DNA from: Ulota crispa
Taxonomy: Eukaryota > Streptophyta > Bryopsida > Orthotrichales > Orthotrichaceae
Direction: 5' to 3'
Assembly (NCBI GenBank): GCA_963920765.1
Contig: OY987246.1
Span: forward strand, 10,350,868-10,414,867
DNA: 64,000 nt
Under the pieces are notes generated by a model, which saw nothing but the letters and a program-made list of their open reading frames with translations, had not been told where the DNA came from and made no database searches. This document shows positions 22,210 through 33,389 of this stretch, piece by piece. Position numbers and translations under genes: made by a program. How positions within the stretch are numbered: position 1 is the first letter of the stretch; each line of letters begins with the position of its first letter.

Positions 22210-22925
22210 CTGATTGATGAGGGCCAGCAGACATTGGGCGAAGTCGAGAGACGGAGTTGGCATGCAAAGTTCCTTCCTCATGGGACGTGCTTGCAGAGCC
22301 ATGATCTGTGCATCGCCCATCCCTCCTTCCAGTTCAGCTTTTGGCACAAATGCGGCAACTTCTCTCAATCCTGAAAAACTCCATTCCCCACATTTCCAAC
22401 TTCGGCTTCCTGTTCTTTGAGCCTTCATCAAAATTCCCAGCCTTCTATCCTCTCGTCACTTATATCTAGAGCTGCCACTCCCAGGCAAGTATTCTTGCAC
22501 ATATAATCTATATTTACGACAAGATTCCTGTCTACGACCATAGATTTTAGCTTGACTGATATAGGCGAAAGTTTCAACTCAGAAAGACGAGCAAACAGAA
22601 ATAATCTGATCAACCCCTTACAGGATGTTGCCTACCAAAAGGGTTGGCTGTATTCATATTAGGAGCATTTAGTACTTGAAAATTGAAAAATGGCTTTAAG
22701 ACAAATGCTAAAAATTCCCCCGAAAAACCTAGCTGATTAGTAATATGTTTGTGACTTGATTTGAAATTTACAATTCCAATAGGATTCATATGCTACCCAA
22801 GTGCCCCATCTGTATACAACATGGGAGATCGTATACAAAACAAACAACAACATGGTTAAGAGGGACAAATGCGTATCAGAAGCATGGTCCGCATTTACAA
22901 ATAAAGAAGGCCCCGACCATCTCAA
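22210..22925 (-). pseudogene. Partial RecA pseudogene keeping its intron
   Basis: An exon-6 copy lies at 22359-22210, reading [18 protein letters not shown]...LINQ, with one extra codon after GDAQ and many substitutions in the loop-1 helix. An exon-5 start lies at about 22925-22870 (SLFVNADHASDTH for [13 protein letters not shown]), after which the frame is lost. The intron-5 equivalent (about 22365-22550) still aligns with 15740-15890, for example around ATCTAGAG.TGCCAC and TTCTTGCACATA. The copy therefore arose by DNA duplication, not by retroposition. The acceptor that should precede VAA reads GAA instead of CAG, and Walker A is absent. It is collinear with 15590-16130 of the intact gene about 6.5 kb away, in the same orientation. 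Confidence 0.8.
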
Positions 22926-23097
22926 TATGCGCAAATGTTCGGGAACTGACTCAATCGATCTTGTCCTTACTTCCTCTTGTTAGCTTTGCGCCGACATGTT
23001 GTATCAACACCAAGCTACGTTGCAGAGGAATGAGAACTTTGTAAGTTGGTTGCCAGAAACTATGATTAATAAACTCCCATTTACCAAATCCACTCGC

Positions 23098-23251
23098 TAG
23101 CTCTGCCTTCAAGTTCTCCAGTTGAGAGCAAGCTTGGCTTGAAGGTTCTGCAGAAAATGCTGCTGGGGCCAGAGCATATTCGATTTGGAGTGGAAGTCAC
23201 ACCTACAGGCCAAAGATTGTGCGATGGACCCTTGTGTAATTAATCCACCTA
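23098..23251 (+). other. Possible isolated coding exon, unrecognised
   Basis: One plus-strand frame reads SKLGLKVLQKMLLGPEHIRF and then GVEVTPTGQRLCDGPLCN before a TAA at about 23250. Its composition is less AT-rich than the neighbours and the peptide looks protein-like (balanced, no low complexity). I do not recognise a family. No start codon, splice partner or second exon is evident, so it may be a fossil exon captured beside the RecA duplicate. Confidence 0.25.
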
Positions 23252-23259
23252 AGGTATGT

Positions 23260-26200
23260 ACACCCAAAAGTGACACTTACTTTAGATATGGTAATTGGGA
23301 GGGTGTTTTGAGAATCTAATGGCATGGGCTTGTTAGGAAATGGGTACACATCCAAGGAAAATTATCTTTGGACTTTTTTGAGATCATATGAATAAATTAT
23401 GAATTGTTGAAAACAACTCCCTAAACTTATCTGTTGTAAACACTATACTCTTGATAAAGCAACAACAAAAAGACCATGTCACACTCAATTATAAACTACC
23501 ACCTACACAATTTTTGTTTCTTTATGTCAACTTGCTTGTCTGATTTGGGTGCATGTGTGTCTTGTTTGGGTGCAAAAATGCTTACTGTTAGGTTTAATTT
23601 TAGATGTCACTAAAGGACTGGTGTTACTAATGGGTGTACATACCTTAACTGGATTACCTTCTAGCCAAACCACGTTAACGACACTATGGGTAGTCACACA
23701 TTCTCCGAGAATCAAATTCCATGAAGAATGAGAAGTGGCAGAGTGAAAATAGAAGCCAATGCGAGCAGTTTGCGCAGTTTTTCATGGAAGAAGGTGTGAC
23801 TCCCCTTGTGTGGGTAGTGGAGAATAAAGAATGGGGAATGGTAAAAACAAACACAATGACGTGAAAGCAAGATTTCTAAAAATTGATAGAGGCACGCCAT
23901 GGTGAACATAAAGGTGAAAAAAAAAACGACAACTAGGTTAAAACTTTGCACACAAAGACTTTTCCACCCAATTCTTCACTTAGAGAAAAAAATCCCTATT
24001 GTAAATAAATCTTGTCTCAGAAGAGATGGAAATGGAGAATTTGGTGTTAGGTCCAATGACACCGCCACCATATAATTATTCTTAGGTACGCATTTTAACC
24101 TTTTGCAACTCTCATACTCGAATCTAACCCGAACATAATAAATTTAGGAAATTTGTGTATAACAACAATGTTTGTTTCAGAATTAAAACTCCACTAGTGA
24201 TTAGAAACTCAAGCTTAGTGTTCTTATTAAAATGTAGAATAATCAAGCTACCACCGAGAAAGATTCCAATATTTAATAAAAATTCCATGAATTATGGTAG
24301 AATAGAGATAAGCGTTTAATACTTCAGTCGCAGATGAAAAGGAAATTTTACGAATAAATTTCTTGAGTTGTAGATTGACGAACTAGATTCCAATATTCCT
24401 AGAAAATAGAAACTGATAAAATAAACGGCAAAGTTATGGTTGGATGAAGTTTTAAATGGAATCACGAAAATGTAGCAAGCTCAACGATTTTCTAATGAAA
24501 AACAGAATGTTTCAAGAGGATTCCAACAGTATCGAAAGTTTTGAATTTGAATCAAACTGCCCAAAGATAATATCCACCATATCTGGATGAAAAGATATGG
24601 ATGATCTTGGATTTGGGATGTTATGGTAAAACAGCTAGAATCTACACATTGAATATTTAACCATTAAACAAATTTGCATTTGCTCCAAAAATTCAAAAGA
24701 TATCATTGGATGAAATTCTAGTGTCTCAAAAGGCATCAAACCTTGAGCTTTTGTAGCTTTGCTAAAAGAATTGAGATCCAACGTGCCACATCATTTTGGA
24801 AAGGTTGTGAAAAACCATACAAGCTCAATTGGATAGATTAGGGGAACTCAAAAGTCTAAAACGTAGGGTTTGGTTTTTGGCTTTAATGCACTAAATTCTG
24901 AAATGATAAACTGTTTTTTATTCTTAGTGAACTCCTTGGATAATTCTGTTTTGCACATGTAGATAAACAAATGAACTTGTTTATTGTTTCATAAACCAAT
25001 TGAGCAAACACATAAATCCCACTATTATATTTGTTTTTGTTTAACAAACAACTAATAGAACCCGGTTGTGGAAACTCTACGAGGAAGAATAGGGCTCTCA
25101 CAAGTGTCCTTCATTCCTAAACCTTGAACGTTTGACATCTACACAGAGGAAATCCCGGGCCCTTGCACCTGCTGAATGCTTTGAAGAATACATCAAACCG
25201 GAATGCAATACGAGAGGTCTGAAGAAACTAGTGTGAGTTTCAAGTTGATTTTAGGCCAGGTTAGCAATTGAATTCATCAAATGCCCAATTAGTATACAGA
25301 ATTATTTTACTTGTTTTTTGGAAGGTTGAATCACAAAAGTTTGGATTTGCAATTGCTGTAGAGGCATTTTGAATGTTTAAACGAATTCCAAATTTTGATG
25401 GATGATTTCTAACTTTCCAATAATATGCACGCTATTTAGTTTACTGCACCCTGCACTGATATCGCTTACACTATTTCAAGAAAAATGAATTTGCAAGGCG
25501 TATAAGTAAGGTGGTTCATAGTAATTTAGTATAAGGTAACCGCACCCATACCCAAGCGTTTAAGCATTTCAGGGTTCAGGGTGTTTCAAGGTCTCGGAAA
25601 ATTCAGGAATTTTTTTTTGTATGGTTAGCCTTTTAACAAGCTATCATGGAACGTAATTTTTGTGAAAAAAGTATTGTAGATTACTTTATATTAAAGGACA
25701 AAGTTGTAGCTCATAGGGTTCCTATTAGCAACTCTAAACTATCCTTGAAACTGTTTTGATGTGTTCCTATACATGTGCTTAACGGTCCCGATCCTAACCG
25801 TTTCAATAGCAACTCAATAACTAACATGTGGCAAGATTTGCATGTGCAAAGTGGCATTCACTGCTCCACTATGTGTTTAAAAGTGTGTGAAGAACACCCT
25901 AAACGTAGAGTGCGGGAATGGGGGCCACTTATGTATGGGTGTAGTTACCTTATTGTGAACTACAATTTCCAAATACCATGACTTCCATCATGACTATAAT
26001 TAGCTTTATAAATCAATTAAAAATTCAGGTGCATGTTAGGTTGGACAAACCACACACTCACTCAAAACCTCAGGACTTAGAACTTGTAAAATACACACAC
26101 TCTTAGAGATATGATTGTGCCCAACAGTAAACCCTAATCCTTGCTAATCCTTGTCTTCCAATTTTGCAATAACTCGTTTGCTACTTCCCTTATCAGTTAT

Positions 26201-27285
26201 CACATACAATTCTCCTACTTTTAATTCAAACACAATATCGCAAATGCATTGAAGTCACATAATTATGAGTTGAAATTGCAACTTACTATCATTTGCAGCA
26301 TTTGCTTTTTTAACAAAATATTGATTAGAGTGGTGCTTGGTTAACGTCAACTTTTGTAACAAAAATAATTGAATAAGATCACAGCCCCACTCCCCTTTTG
26401 CCCAAAGCGTGTATCATGAGCTTGGTTAAGGTCAAGTGCTTGTGAATGATCAATGCCTGCTTTTTTTTGTTGCCCATTATGATTTGTCAATTAGAAAGGC
26501 ATTTGGTTAGTGTACCAAAAACACAAGTGGGAAAGCACCTCCAAAGTTGCAACCACCAAAATTAAGGAAAGTAATACAAATGGAGTGCTTGTTTACGATC
26601 ATTGCTTGAATATGGTTAACTTTTTTTTCTAGCCTGAAGTGTCAACCTTATCCAAGCACCACTGTATATAACCAAAATTTAGCTTGACAATCAAGTGGCA
26701 AGGTTTTAAGCACAAACCTCAACTTGAGAGCATGTGGAGTCTTCCACTTTATGAAGGTTGAGGCTCCAAGTTGTTGCTTGAGGAACAACAAAAGGTTGTG
26801 GCCAAAATCCTACTTGGAGAATAAGGGAAAAAGACAAAAACATTTCTCCCATGTGACATTAAAGGTCCTTGTCAATCATAGATGAAGTTCAAAAGTTGAT
26901 ACCCATGTGATAATTTTGCTACCTTCAAAAAGTCCATTTTTTTACAATTGTAACTGTTCCTATTTATAAAGTAGGCACTAAAGTGTCATAACCTTGCAAT
27001 TGCAAGAGCTATAACAAAACTAGACCCAGAACACACAAAAAAGTGGAACCTTCACACTAGTATCCAAACATTTTTTTTCGAAAAATTTGACCTCATCCAA
27101 GCATCAGTGTATAGCGCAAAGATCAACTTGCGTCTTCAAGTTAACATGCTATTCTCTATGCCCCCTTTTGCTCAATGCAAGCTCTTTGCTTGATCACCAA
27201 GCTTGGATTTGGGCATTCAGAGTCAAGGGAAATGCTTAGCTCTATGCTCAGCAAGGTCCGGGAAGAACTAACAGCTAGTTCAATG
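23260..27285. other. Gene-free AT-rich stretch
   Basis: I see no conserved coding sequence, RNA gene or well-formed TIR element. From about 26340 to 27130, loosely repeated phrases ('aagcaccac', 'ttggttaacgtcaac', 'tgaccttatccaagca') suggest a decayed repeat, but the borders cannot be set. Confidence 0.3.
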
Positions 27286-27289
27286 CTAG

Positions 27290-27475
27290 CTGAGTGAAAT
27301 GAGAAAAATCCGTTTGCAATTTATAAACTTCGGCTAAAAACCAATAAAAAATCTTTAAATTTTTTATTTATAGTGTGAAATACAAAAAATAACCGAAAGA
27401 GCTCCTTGATAAACAGGTTCAATATAGGGATTGAAGGAAATCTACCGAAAAATCTCAAATATTTCCCGGACCTTG
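27290..27475 (-). repeat. Dispersed repeat, inverted relative to 30822-31005
   Basis: The reverse complement of this segment matches 30822-31005. Shared words include the TCCGGGAAATATTTGAG end, a block of AT-rich ATAAATAAA, TTTTTAATTGGTTTTT.AGCC and ATTTATAAATYGCAAAC. The two copies lie in opposite orientation about 3.4 kb apart. There is no coding sequence and the class is unknown. Confidence 0.5.
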
Positions 27476-30327
27476 ATGCTCAGTTATGAAAATCTCAAGC
27501 GCCCCTTTTTTTTTTGCTTATGAAGATCATCCAACCAATCCATCAATAATCTTGCCTACAGTGCACACATTTTAACATGAAAGTTTAGAATGACTTTTGA
27601 GTGCATCTAGAATGAATACTTGAAACAATTCATAGTTTATTCGTAGATTTTTTAGTGTATCTATGTGTGTATGTAAAGCATTTGACATCTTGTTTCAATT
27701 TTTAGTAAGAAGATTTTCCAAAAAGCAAAGATAATTTTCTAACAAGAACTGTGGTCAAAATGCTTATTTGAAAAATTATAGGTGTGGTTGTCATGAGCTG
27801 TTCTGCTTTACTTGCTAATGAGGATCACAAGATGAGTGATGATCGTGTGATTTTTTTGACATCAACTCCGCACTAAAGGTCAATATTGCATCTCAATAGC
27901 TATGTGTGGCGTTTTTTTCATTCCTTCTCTTCTAAAATGTTCAAAATTTGTAATTAGGAGCATAATTTTTTGGCCTCAAGGCCTTTAGGTACAAGAAGAA
28001 AGCCCCTACAAGACTCTCATTGTAATGAATACTTAAGATTGCTCTTGAAGTTATATGTGCTAAAAAATTCATTTGAATAACTCCAAGTTTTTTATGCTCT
28101 TAACTACCAATGTAAAACAGTTTTCAGGGGAGATTCCTACCATGTCCCACATCCCAAACCTTACTAAGTCCCAATTCAATATCAAACCCCAACTTTATTA
28201 TGTTATAAATGACCAAGTAAAACAAAATTAAACAAAAAAATAAAATTTGAATAATTTAGGCCAATAAATTTGTGGATTTCAAGTTGACTCGCAATTTGGG
28301 TTTGTTTTTTGCTAGACACAAGTGTGAGATCAAAGTTCCACTTTATCCGTGCCAAAACTTCTAAAAAGTGTTCTCTTACAAACTTCTTCAAGGGGAAGTA
28401 GAACTTACAACAAAACGTGAAACCCCAAGTCCCAATTTTCGTGACCAATCAAGTTTTGAAAATTGAGTGGGACTTTGGACAGAGTGTGAATCGCTTTTAA
28501 GGTCCGCCTCGGATTTATCCGTTTTCAAAAAAAGTAGCCTGGGTTGTGCTCTTTTGAAAGCTATTTCTAAATAACATCACGCCAGCAATTGCGAAGCACA
28601 AATGTCATGAAATCCAAGTAGCATCTTTGAAGGTAGATCCTTCTAACCAAAATACTCGTCAACAAATACTTGTCCCAGCGATGTCTGGAAAAGGACTGAA
28701 TTCCATATTATAGTAAATTTCATGCAACCATATTTAGTGGTCACTCACTCACACAATAAAGTAAAGTAAAATAAAGTAAACAAAAACTTGTGAATTGAAA
28801 TTGTAAGAATATCTTGCTAAGTTACTAAAAGTCTAACACACTATCCAAAACTGATAAAGCATTTTTTCCATATGGACAAACAAGACTTTGAGTGATCATG
28901 AGTAGGGAGGGAACAAAGTGAAGAGGTTGAACTATCTTGTTTTCAAAGAATTCTCAACCATATTGGTATTTAAATTATGTATTTTTATCAATTCATTAAC
29001 TCTTAAACGTTGTTGTGGATGTTTTTTTGTCCAATGGATAACAAAAAAAACTCTATGTAGGATGAAAATGGTTGTTTTCATCTTATTTTTATAAAAGTGA
29101 TCATGAAGACTTGGTCTATCACAAAAGGTAAAAAATAACTTCATTGAATGCACTGGTATTTTTAGATAACTCAAATTGTGAGAAGTTTCACAAACACAAT
29201 ATTAGGTTCCACGTTGTCTTTCTTGCAATTTTCATGAGGGCAACATGCAATGTTGACTTGTAACACCATATTAAGTAATCTGGGAAGAAGGGTACTTTTT
29301 GGGACTTTTGAAGGTTTTAGGTGATCATCTAGAATTGAGCTCCAACTTTTTTTGGGCACACGTGTCCTCACTTGAGAGGAGGAATTCATGAGGGAAAAAT
29401 TCTTAGTGGCTCAAACTGAATCTGATACCTTTGAATCTGGTTTAAGGTGACTTTTTGGGTTCTAGGTGGAGTACAAAATGGTGCCTCCTTTTTCCCAAAT
29501 TACTTAATATGGTGTTTTATATAACATATGAAAACAATATTAAAACGTGTGGACACTTGCCACACCACTAACACCATTGAGCACCATTTCAGTGGGCAGC
29601 CACAATGACCAACCTAATGTGTAAGGGTTAATAAAGTTACATAAGAGGAATTTTTCTCCAAATTAGATGTATAATATATGGTTTGAACGCTCTTGACAAC
29701 ACCTTTCAAATCTTTGAAAGGAAACATTACATGTACTTATTTGAAACTAAACCAAGCAATGCCCAATATAGTACAGTAGGGAGCAAAATAATGGTGGCAA
29801 TTGCTTTTCGGAAATCTATCGTCCTGTCATTGTTCATGGTCATGTGCATTTTTCAAGAGTCCACTTTGCCTTCCCACGGAATTCGTAGAATCGCATAAAA
29901 AGTCACCTTATTTTGAGATTGGTGGTGTCGCATCACATGAGCTGCTTGAGTCCAAGCATGGGAGCATTGGAAGCGTGGGACTTGAAGTGAATGTAGTGTT
30001 GAACAAAGGTCACATGGGGTGCAAAACTGGAACATTCTTTGAAGACGGCTGACAAAATGCTTCACTCTGCTAGGGCCAAGGTCATTTCGGAGCCCTTGCA
30101 TGAGTAAATTTTTCTTTGGTTGAACTTTTTGAAACTAGCTCCTAGCTTTCTATACTACGCGTGACGATCAACTTTTTGAGGATAATTTATTGCTCAAAGG
30201 ACAAGACTGAACGCAGTCTCAACTTGAAAAACTGTATTTGTTGAAAATGGAAGGCCAATTTGTTGCCTTGGGGTTGTTGTCACATGTCATTGAAACACAC
30301 TCGTTTTAAAAAAAGAATCAGCTTTTG
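27476..30327. other. Gene-free stretch with a decayed TTAA-type repeat
   Basis: No gene is recognised. The 29180-29635 segment ends in TAAGGGTTAA and shares internal blocks with 13660-13820 and 49181-49345, so it is a decayed family F member. Elsewhere only chance frames are present. The frames at 29683-30101 occur on both strands and overlap. Confidence 0.3.
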
Positions 30328-30330
30328 ATG

Positions 30331-30460
30331 CACTACAAGAAAATCATGGTCAAATTTACAAAAAGTTGACAAAAATTGTGACCTAATTTACAATATATTG
30401 TAGATTAGGTCACAATTTTTGTTAATTTTTTGTAGATTTGACCATGATTTTCTTGTAATG
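30331..30460. mobile_element. 130-bp hairpin MITE, CACTA-type ends (copy 1)
   Basis: It begins CACTACAAGAAAATCATGG and ends CCATGATTTTCTTGTAATG, with near-complete complementarity of the two arms around an AATATATTG centre. A 3-bp direct repeat ATG flanks it (30328-30330, 30461-30463). CACTA ends plus a 3-bp duplication fit non-autonomous CACTA (En/Spm) elements. The same 130-bp element occurs at 62020-62149. Confidence 0.8.
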
Positions 30461-30821
30461 ATGAAACCAATACTTTTGGATGTAACCTCAATGATTCTAT
30501 TTGTTTCCTTATTCATGCCACCTCATATATAAAATTCTGACATTTCCACGTTTGTAGTTTCAAGAGACCATTTAACATGAGAAGACCCTTTTTATACGCA
30601 TACAACAATAAGTACTTGGGGCTGTTCTCGAGACCATATGGGCTAAAATTTGATTCAAGTGGCAACAAGCCTCGATGGCCTTGATTGCTACCACCCCTTA
30701 TCGTAAGGGCAGGGTTTGCAGAAAAAATAAAATAAAACAGATTCTAATATTTCAGGGAACCCAACTAGGATGTCATATTACAGTAATTCAAAACAAGCAC
30801 ATTGCTGGGTGTATCTCACTG

Positions 30822-31005
30822 TCCGGGAAATATTTGAGCTTAATCGGTTGATTTCTTTCAATTTTCATTGAATCGGTTTATCAATTAACTATTCCAAACA
30901 TTTTATCTATTATATACTATAAATAAATAAATAAAATATTTTTAATTGATTTTTCAGCCAATATTTATAAATCGCAAACTATTTTTCCTCAGTTCAACCG
31001 GTTAG
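30822..31005 (+). repeat. Dispersed repeat, partner of 27290-27475
   Basis: Starts at GTCCGGGAAATATTTGAGC and ends near CAAACTATTTTTCCTCAG. It is similar to the reverse complement of 27290-27475. A short tandem repeat (period 20, CACTAAGGCAAGAGGGTGAA, two copies) follows at 31019-31060. Confidence 0.5.
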
Positions 31006-31060
31006 CTTTGAACTAGTGCACTAAGGCAAGAGGGTGAACACTAAGGCAAGAGGGTGAACA

Positions 31061-31220
31061 AAGAACCCCGAGAGGGGCACCCGGGAGCTAACATGTAACA
31101 TAAAATCTAGACACGAAGGCCTCCCCGCCAAGAGCGGGCTTTGTAACATATCATTCTTCACACCTGTGGATAATTCACACCCACAAGGATTATTATTAGT
31201 TAGTTTAACAAAGTGTTTAA
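31061..31220. other. Small GC-rich spacer
   Basis: Contains CCCGAGAGGGGCACCCGGG and CCTCCCCGCCAAGAGCGGGC, short GC stems in an AT-rich setting. I tested the region for a tRNA or snoRNA shape by eye and found none. Confidence 0.2.
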
Positions 31221-31864
31221 TCCCTCAATGCCCAAGGCCATTCTGAACTTCTTGGCATTTTCAGGAAAGTGAACAATCAACCAACCTTTTCATAAATCTC
31301 ATCAAGTTTTTTTAAACTATAATCTTACAAATTTAAACTTGACATGTTAGAGATTACATGGAAAAAGAAAACTCAACAATATCACTTATAGTTTGAAAGA
31401 TTATAATGTTTGAACATGAAGGTGTTGAAACTGCAAAAGTGGCTTGAAGTTTTCTAATCCTTATTTCACATGTCAAATCTAAAAAGTTGGTCATCAAAAA
31501 AATATGAGGTTTAAGGTCATTACATGTTTAACCTCAACCAATTTACGATTTTCAAAATCTACTCCTGTATTTTTTATAAATGGATTTCTAATGCGAATTT
31601 TTCTTCAAGCTCTAGTGTATTTGAGGCTCATTTTCAAGATCTTCCAACTCTAGAAAAATCAAGATTGCAGTGGACACCCTTGTACAAAATCTTGAATAGA
31701 AAAATCATGAACATTCATTTTCAAAATCAGATTCTTGATGTTGAAAATAGACTTCAAAACAAACTTGTGTTGAAAAGAAATATCAAAAATAATGATTTAA
31801 TAAGGTTTTATTTGTCTTCAAAGTTTTGCAAACACCCAAATTGGGTGCCTTGGGCATTTAGGGG
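31221..31864. mobile_element. TTAA element, family A (copy A9, shorter)
   Basis: Left end TCCCTCAATGCCCAAGG follows TTAA (31217-31220); right end CTTGGGCATTTAGGGG precedes TTAA (31865-31868). It belongs to the 'TAAATGCCCAAGG' subfamily with 43048-43945 and 61906-62872. The 114-codon frame at 31524-31868 inside it is Asn/Lys/Phe-rich and has no recognisable domain, so I read it as chance. Confidence 0.6.
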
Positions 31865-31868
31865 TTAA

Positions 31869-32744
31869 GTCAGAGATGACGAGGTGTAAACCACCCCACC
31901 AACTGTATTATAAGCAAGAAATATAGGGCCGTAAAATGCCCAGAAAACCAAGTCTTGTAGACTTTTGACAAGCTTTGAACCAGCGGCCGGTTCTTCCAGC
32001 ACGTTGGGGCAACTAAGTTACATCCACCGGTAAGGAGCACCAGAGCAGGGTATATTCGATTGATACCATCCATTTCTGACAGATGCTACCACAGGTGATT
32101 GAAATCATTCATCGCCTCCTCATTCGTCGTTCCCCCAATCGACGCCTGCAGTTTCAGGGGTGAGACGTTAACCAGCTGATTCCATTTGGCAAGGTGGCAT
32201 TACCTCCGTAAATGTCAGTCGCGCGAGGATCTTATGGCCAACGTTGCTCCTCGCTTAGATTTCCAAAGTTGTAAGCTCCAATAGGATTACGCCACCGCAC
32301 TAAAATGAAAGAATCCCACCGGCACACTGGCACCAGTCAGCAGACACATTTTTCTGCTAGGGTTTACAATGTCACCACCCAACAACCCATAAATTTGTCT
32401 GGAATGTCAATGGAGTACCACTTGTCAGCAAGGAAGGTGCTGAATGCAATTGCTACATGCCATGAAAATATCTTCATGTGCACTGGCCCCTTCCAAAAAT
32501 AAAAATAAATACCACCAGTCCACCACATCCATGTCAACAGCTGATTAATAACTTATTTGGTCTCCCCAATTCTCAGCAGTGATCCCGTAAGCCTATGTGC
32601 AGATGTGCTTATCAAATTTAGTTCACCTTGCTGAATACGCAGCCACATGTGTTATCAGAATTCTAAACTTAACGCTGTTGTGTTTGCAGACTACCAAAAA
32701 TAAGTTTTGCCAAGTGTAACAGCGTTTGTGAGCACCGGTCCTCA
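31869..32744. other. Gene-free stretch, less AT-rich
   Basis: Composition is near-balanced at 31960-32350 and could mark a decayed gene or promoter. The overlapping frames at 31870-32073 (-) and 32305-32502 (+) match nothing that I recognise. Confidence 0.25.
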
Positions 32745-33389
32745 GAGCATCTCCACCGGTCCTGGCTTGTTCAAAAGCTTCTATGTATTATTGAAGGGCC
32801 CTCAAGGCCAAGGCACACAGGCCAGAACCAGCGTTTCAAATCGGCAGTCTGTAAAGAACGTGCGGTTGATTTTACATGTTTGTAAAAAAGCATATTCTTT
32901 GATTTTCTAGGGTCCACTTATCTGGTCTATTCAAAACTATTGATTTTGAGAGTCCATAAATTGGTGTCTCAAACCCCTTGTCCTAGAATGGTAGAGAGGT
33001 TATCTTTAGGTGAACAATAGATGAAAACTTGGAAAAGTGATTGTCTCCCAATTTTCCAAAAATACAAGTTACTTCTTCATTTGTTTCAAATTGCCAATTT
33101 TGGGCATGTGCGGCCTTGGCATCAAGCTCCTTGATCTTCACCTATGCTCCTCAAAAAGGTGGCCTTGCACTTCAACATGCCCCGTAAATAATCATTTGAC
33201 CACTTATCAAGGAAAGTAGAGGATAAAGTTCACTAAACTTAAGATGAATAGTGATGAATGGTGTTTCAAAGGGCCCTTGCAAGATACACCAGGATGGAGT
33301 ATCTTGAGAGGATTTTGAAAAGACTGTTATCACTTTTCATCCACTTTGGGTGTATGTCAAACCCTAGGAGGGTACCAGTGGAGATGCTC
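32745..33389. mobile_element. TIR element with GAGCATCTCCAC ends
   Basis: Left end GAGCATCTCCACCGGTCC, right end ACCAGTGGAGATGCTC. The inner parts are not strongly palindromic. GAGCATCTCCA-type termini are common in plant DNA elements. I cannot make out an unambiguous target duplication. A relative with GAGCATCTCCACTAGTTGG ends is at about 60628-61109. Short frames inside (32707-32910, 33037-33219, 33346-33531) look like chance. Confidence 0.55.

Noticed and set aside
31070-31140. GC-rich stems as a tRNA or structured RNA
   Set aside because: No cloverleaf, T-arm (GGTTCRANYCC) or A-box pattern could be drawn.
31524-31868. Plus-strand frame of 114 codons ending at the right TTAA of copy A9
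   Set aside because: It is inside a repeat whose other copies do not keep this frame, and its composition is Asn/Lys/Phe-rich as expected of translated AT-rich DNA.
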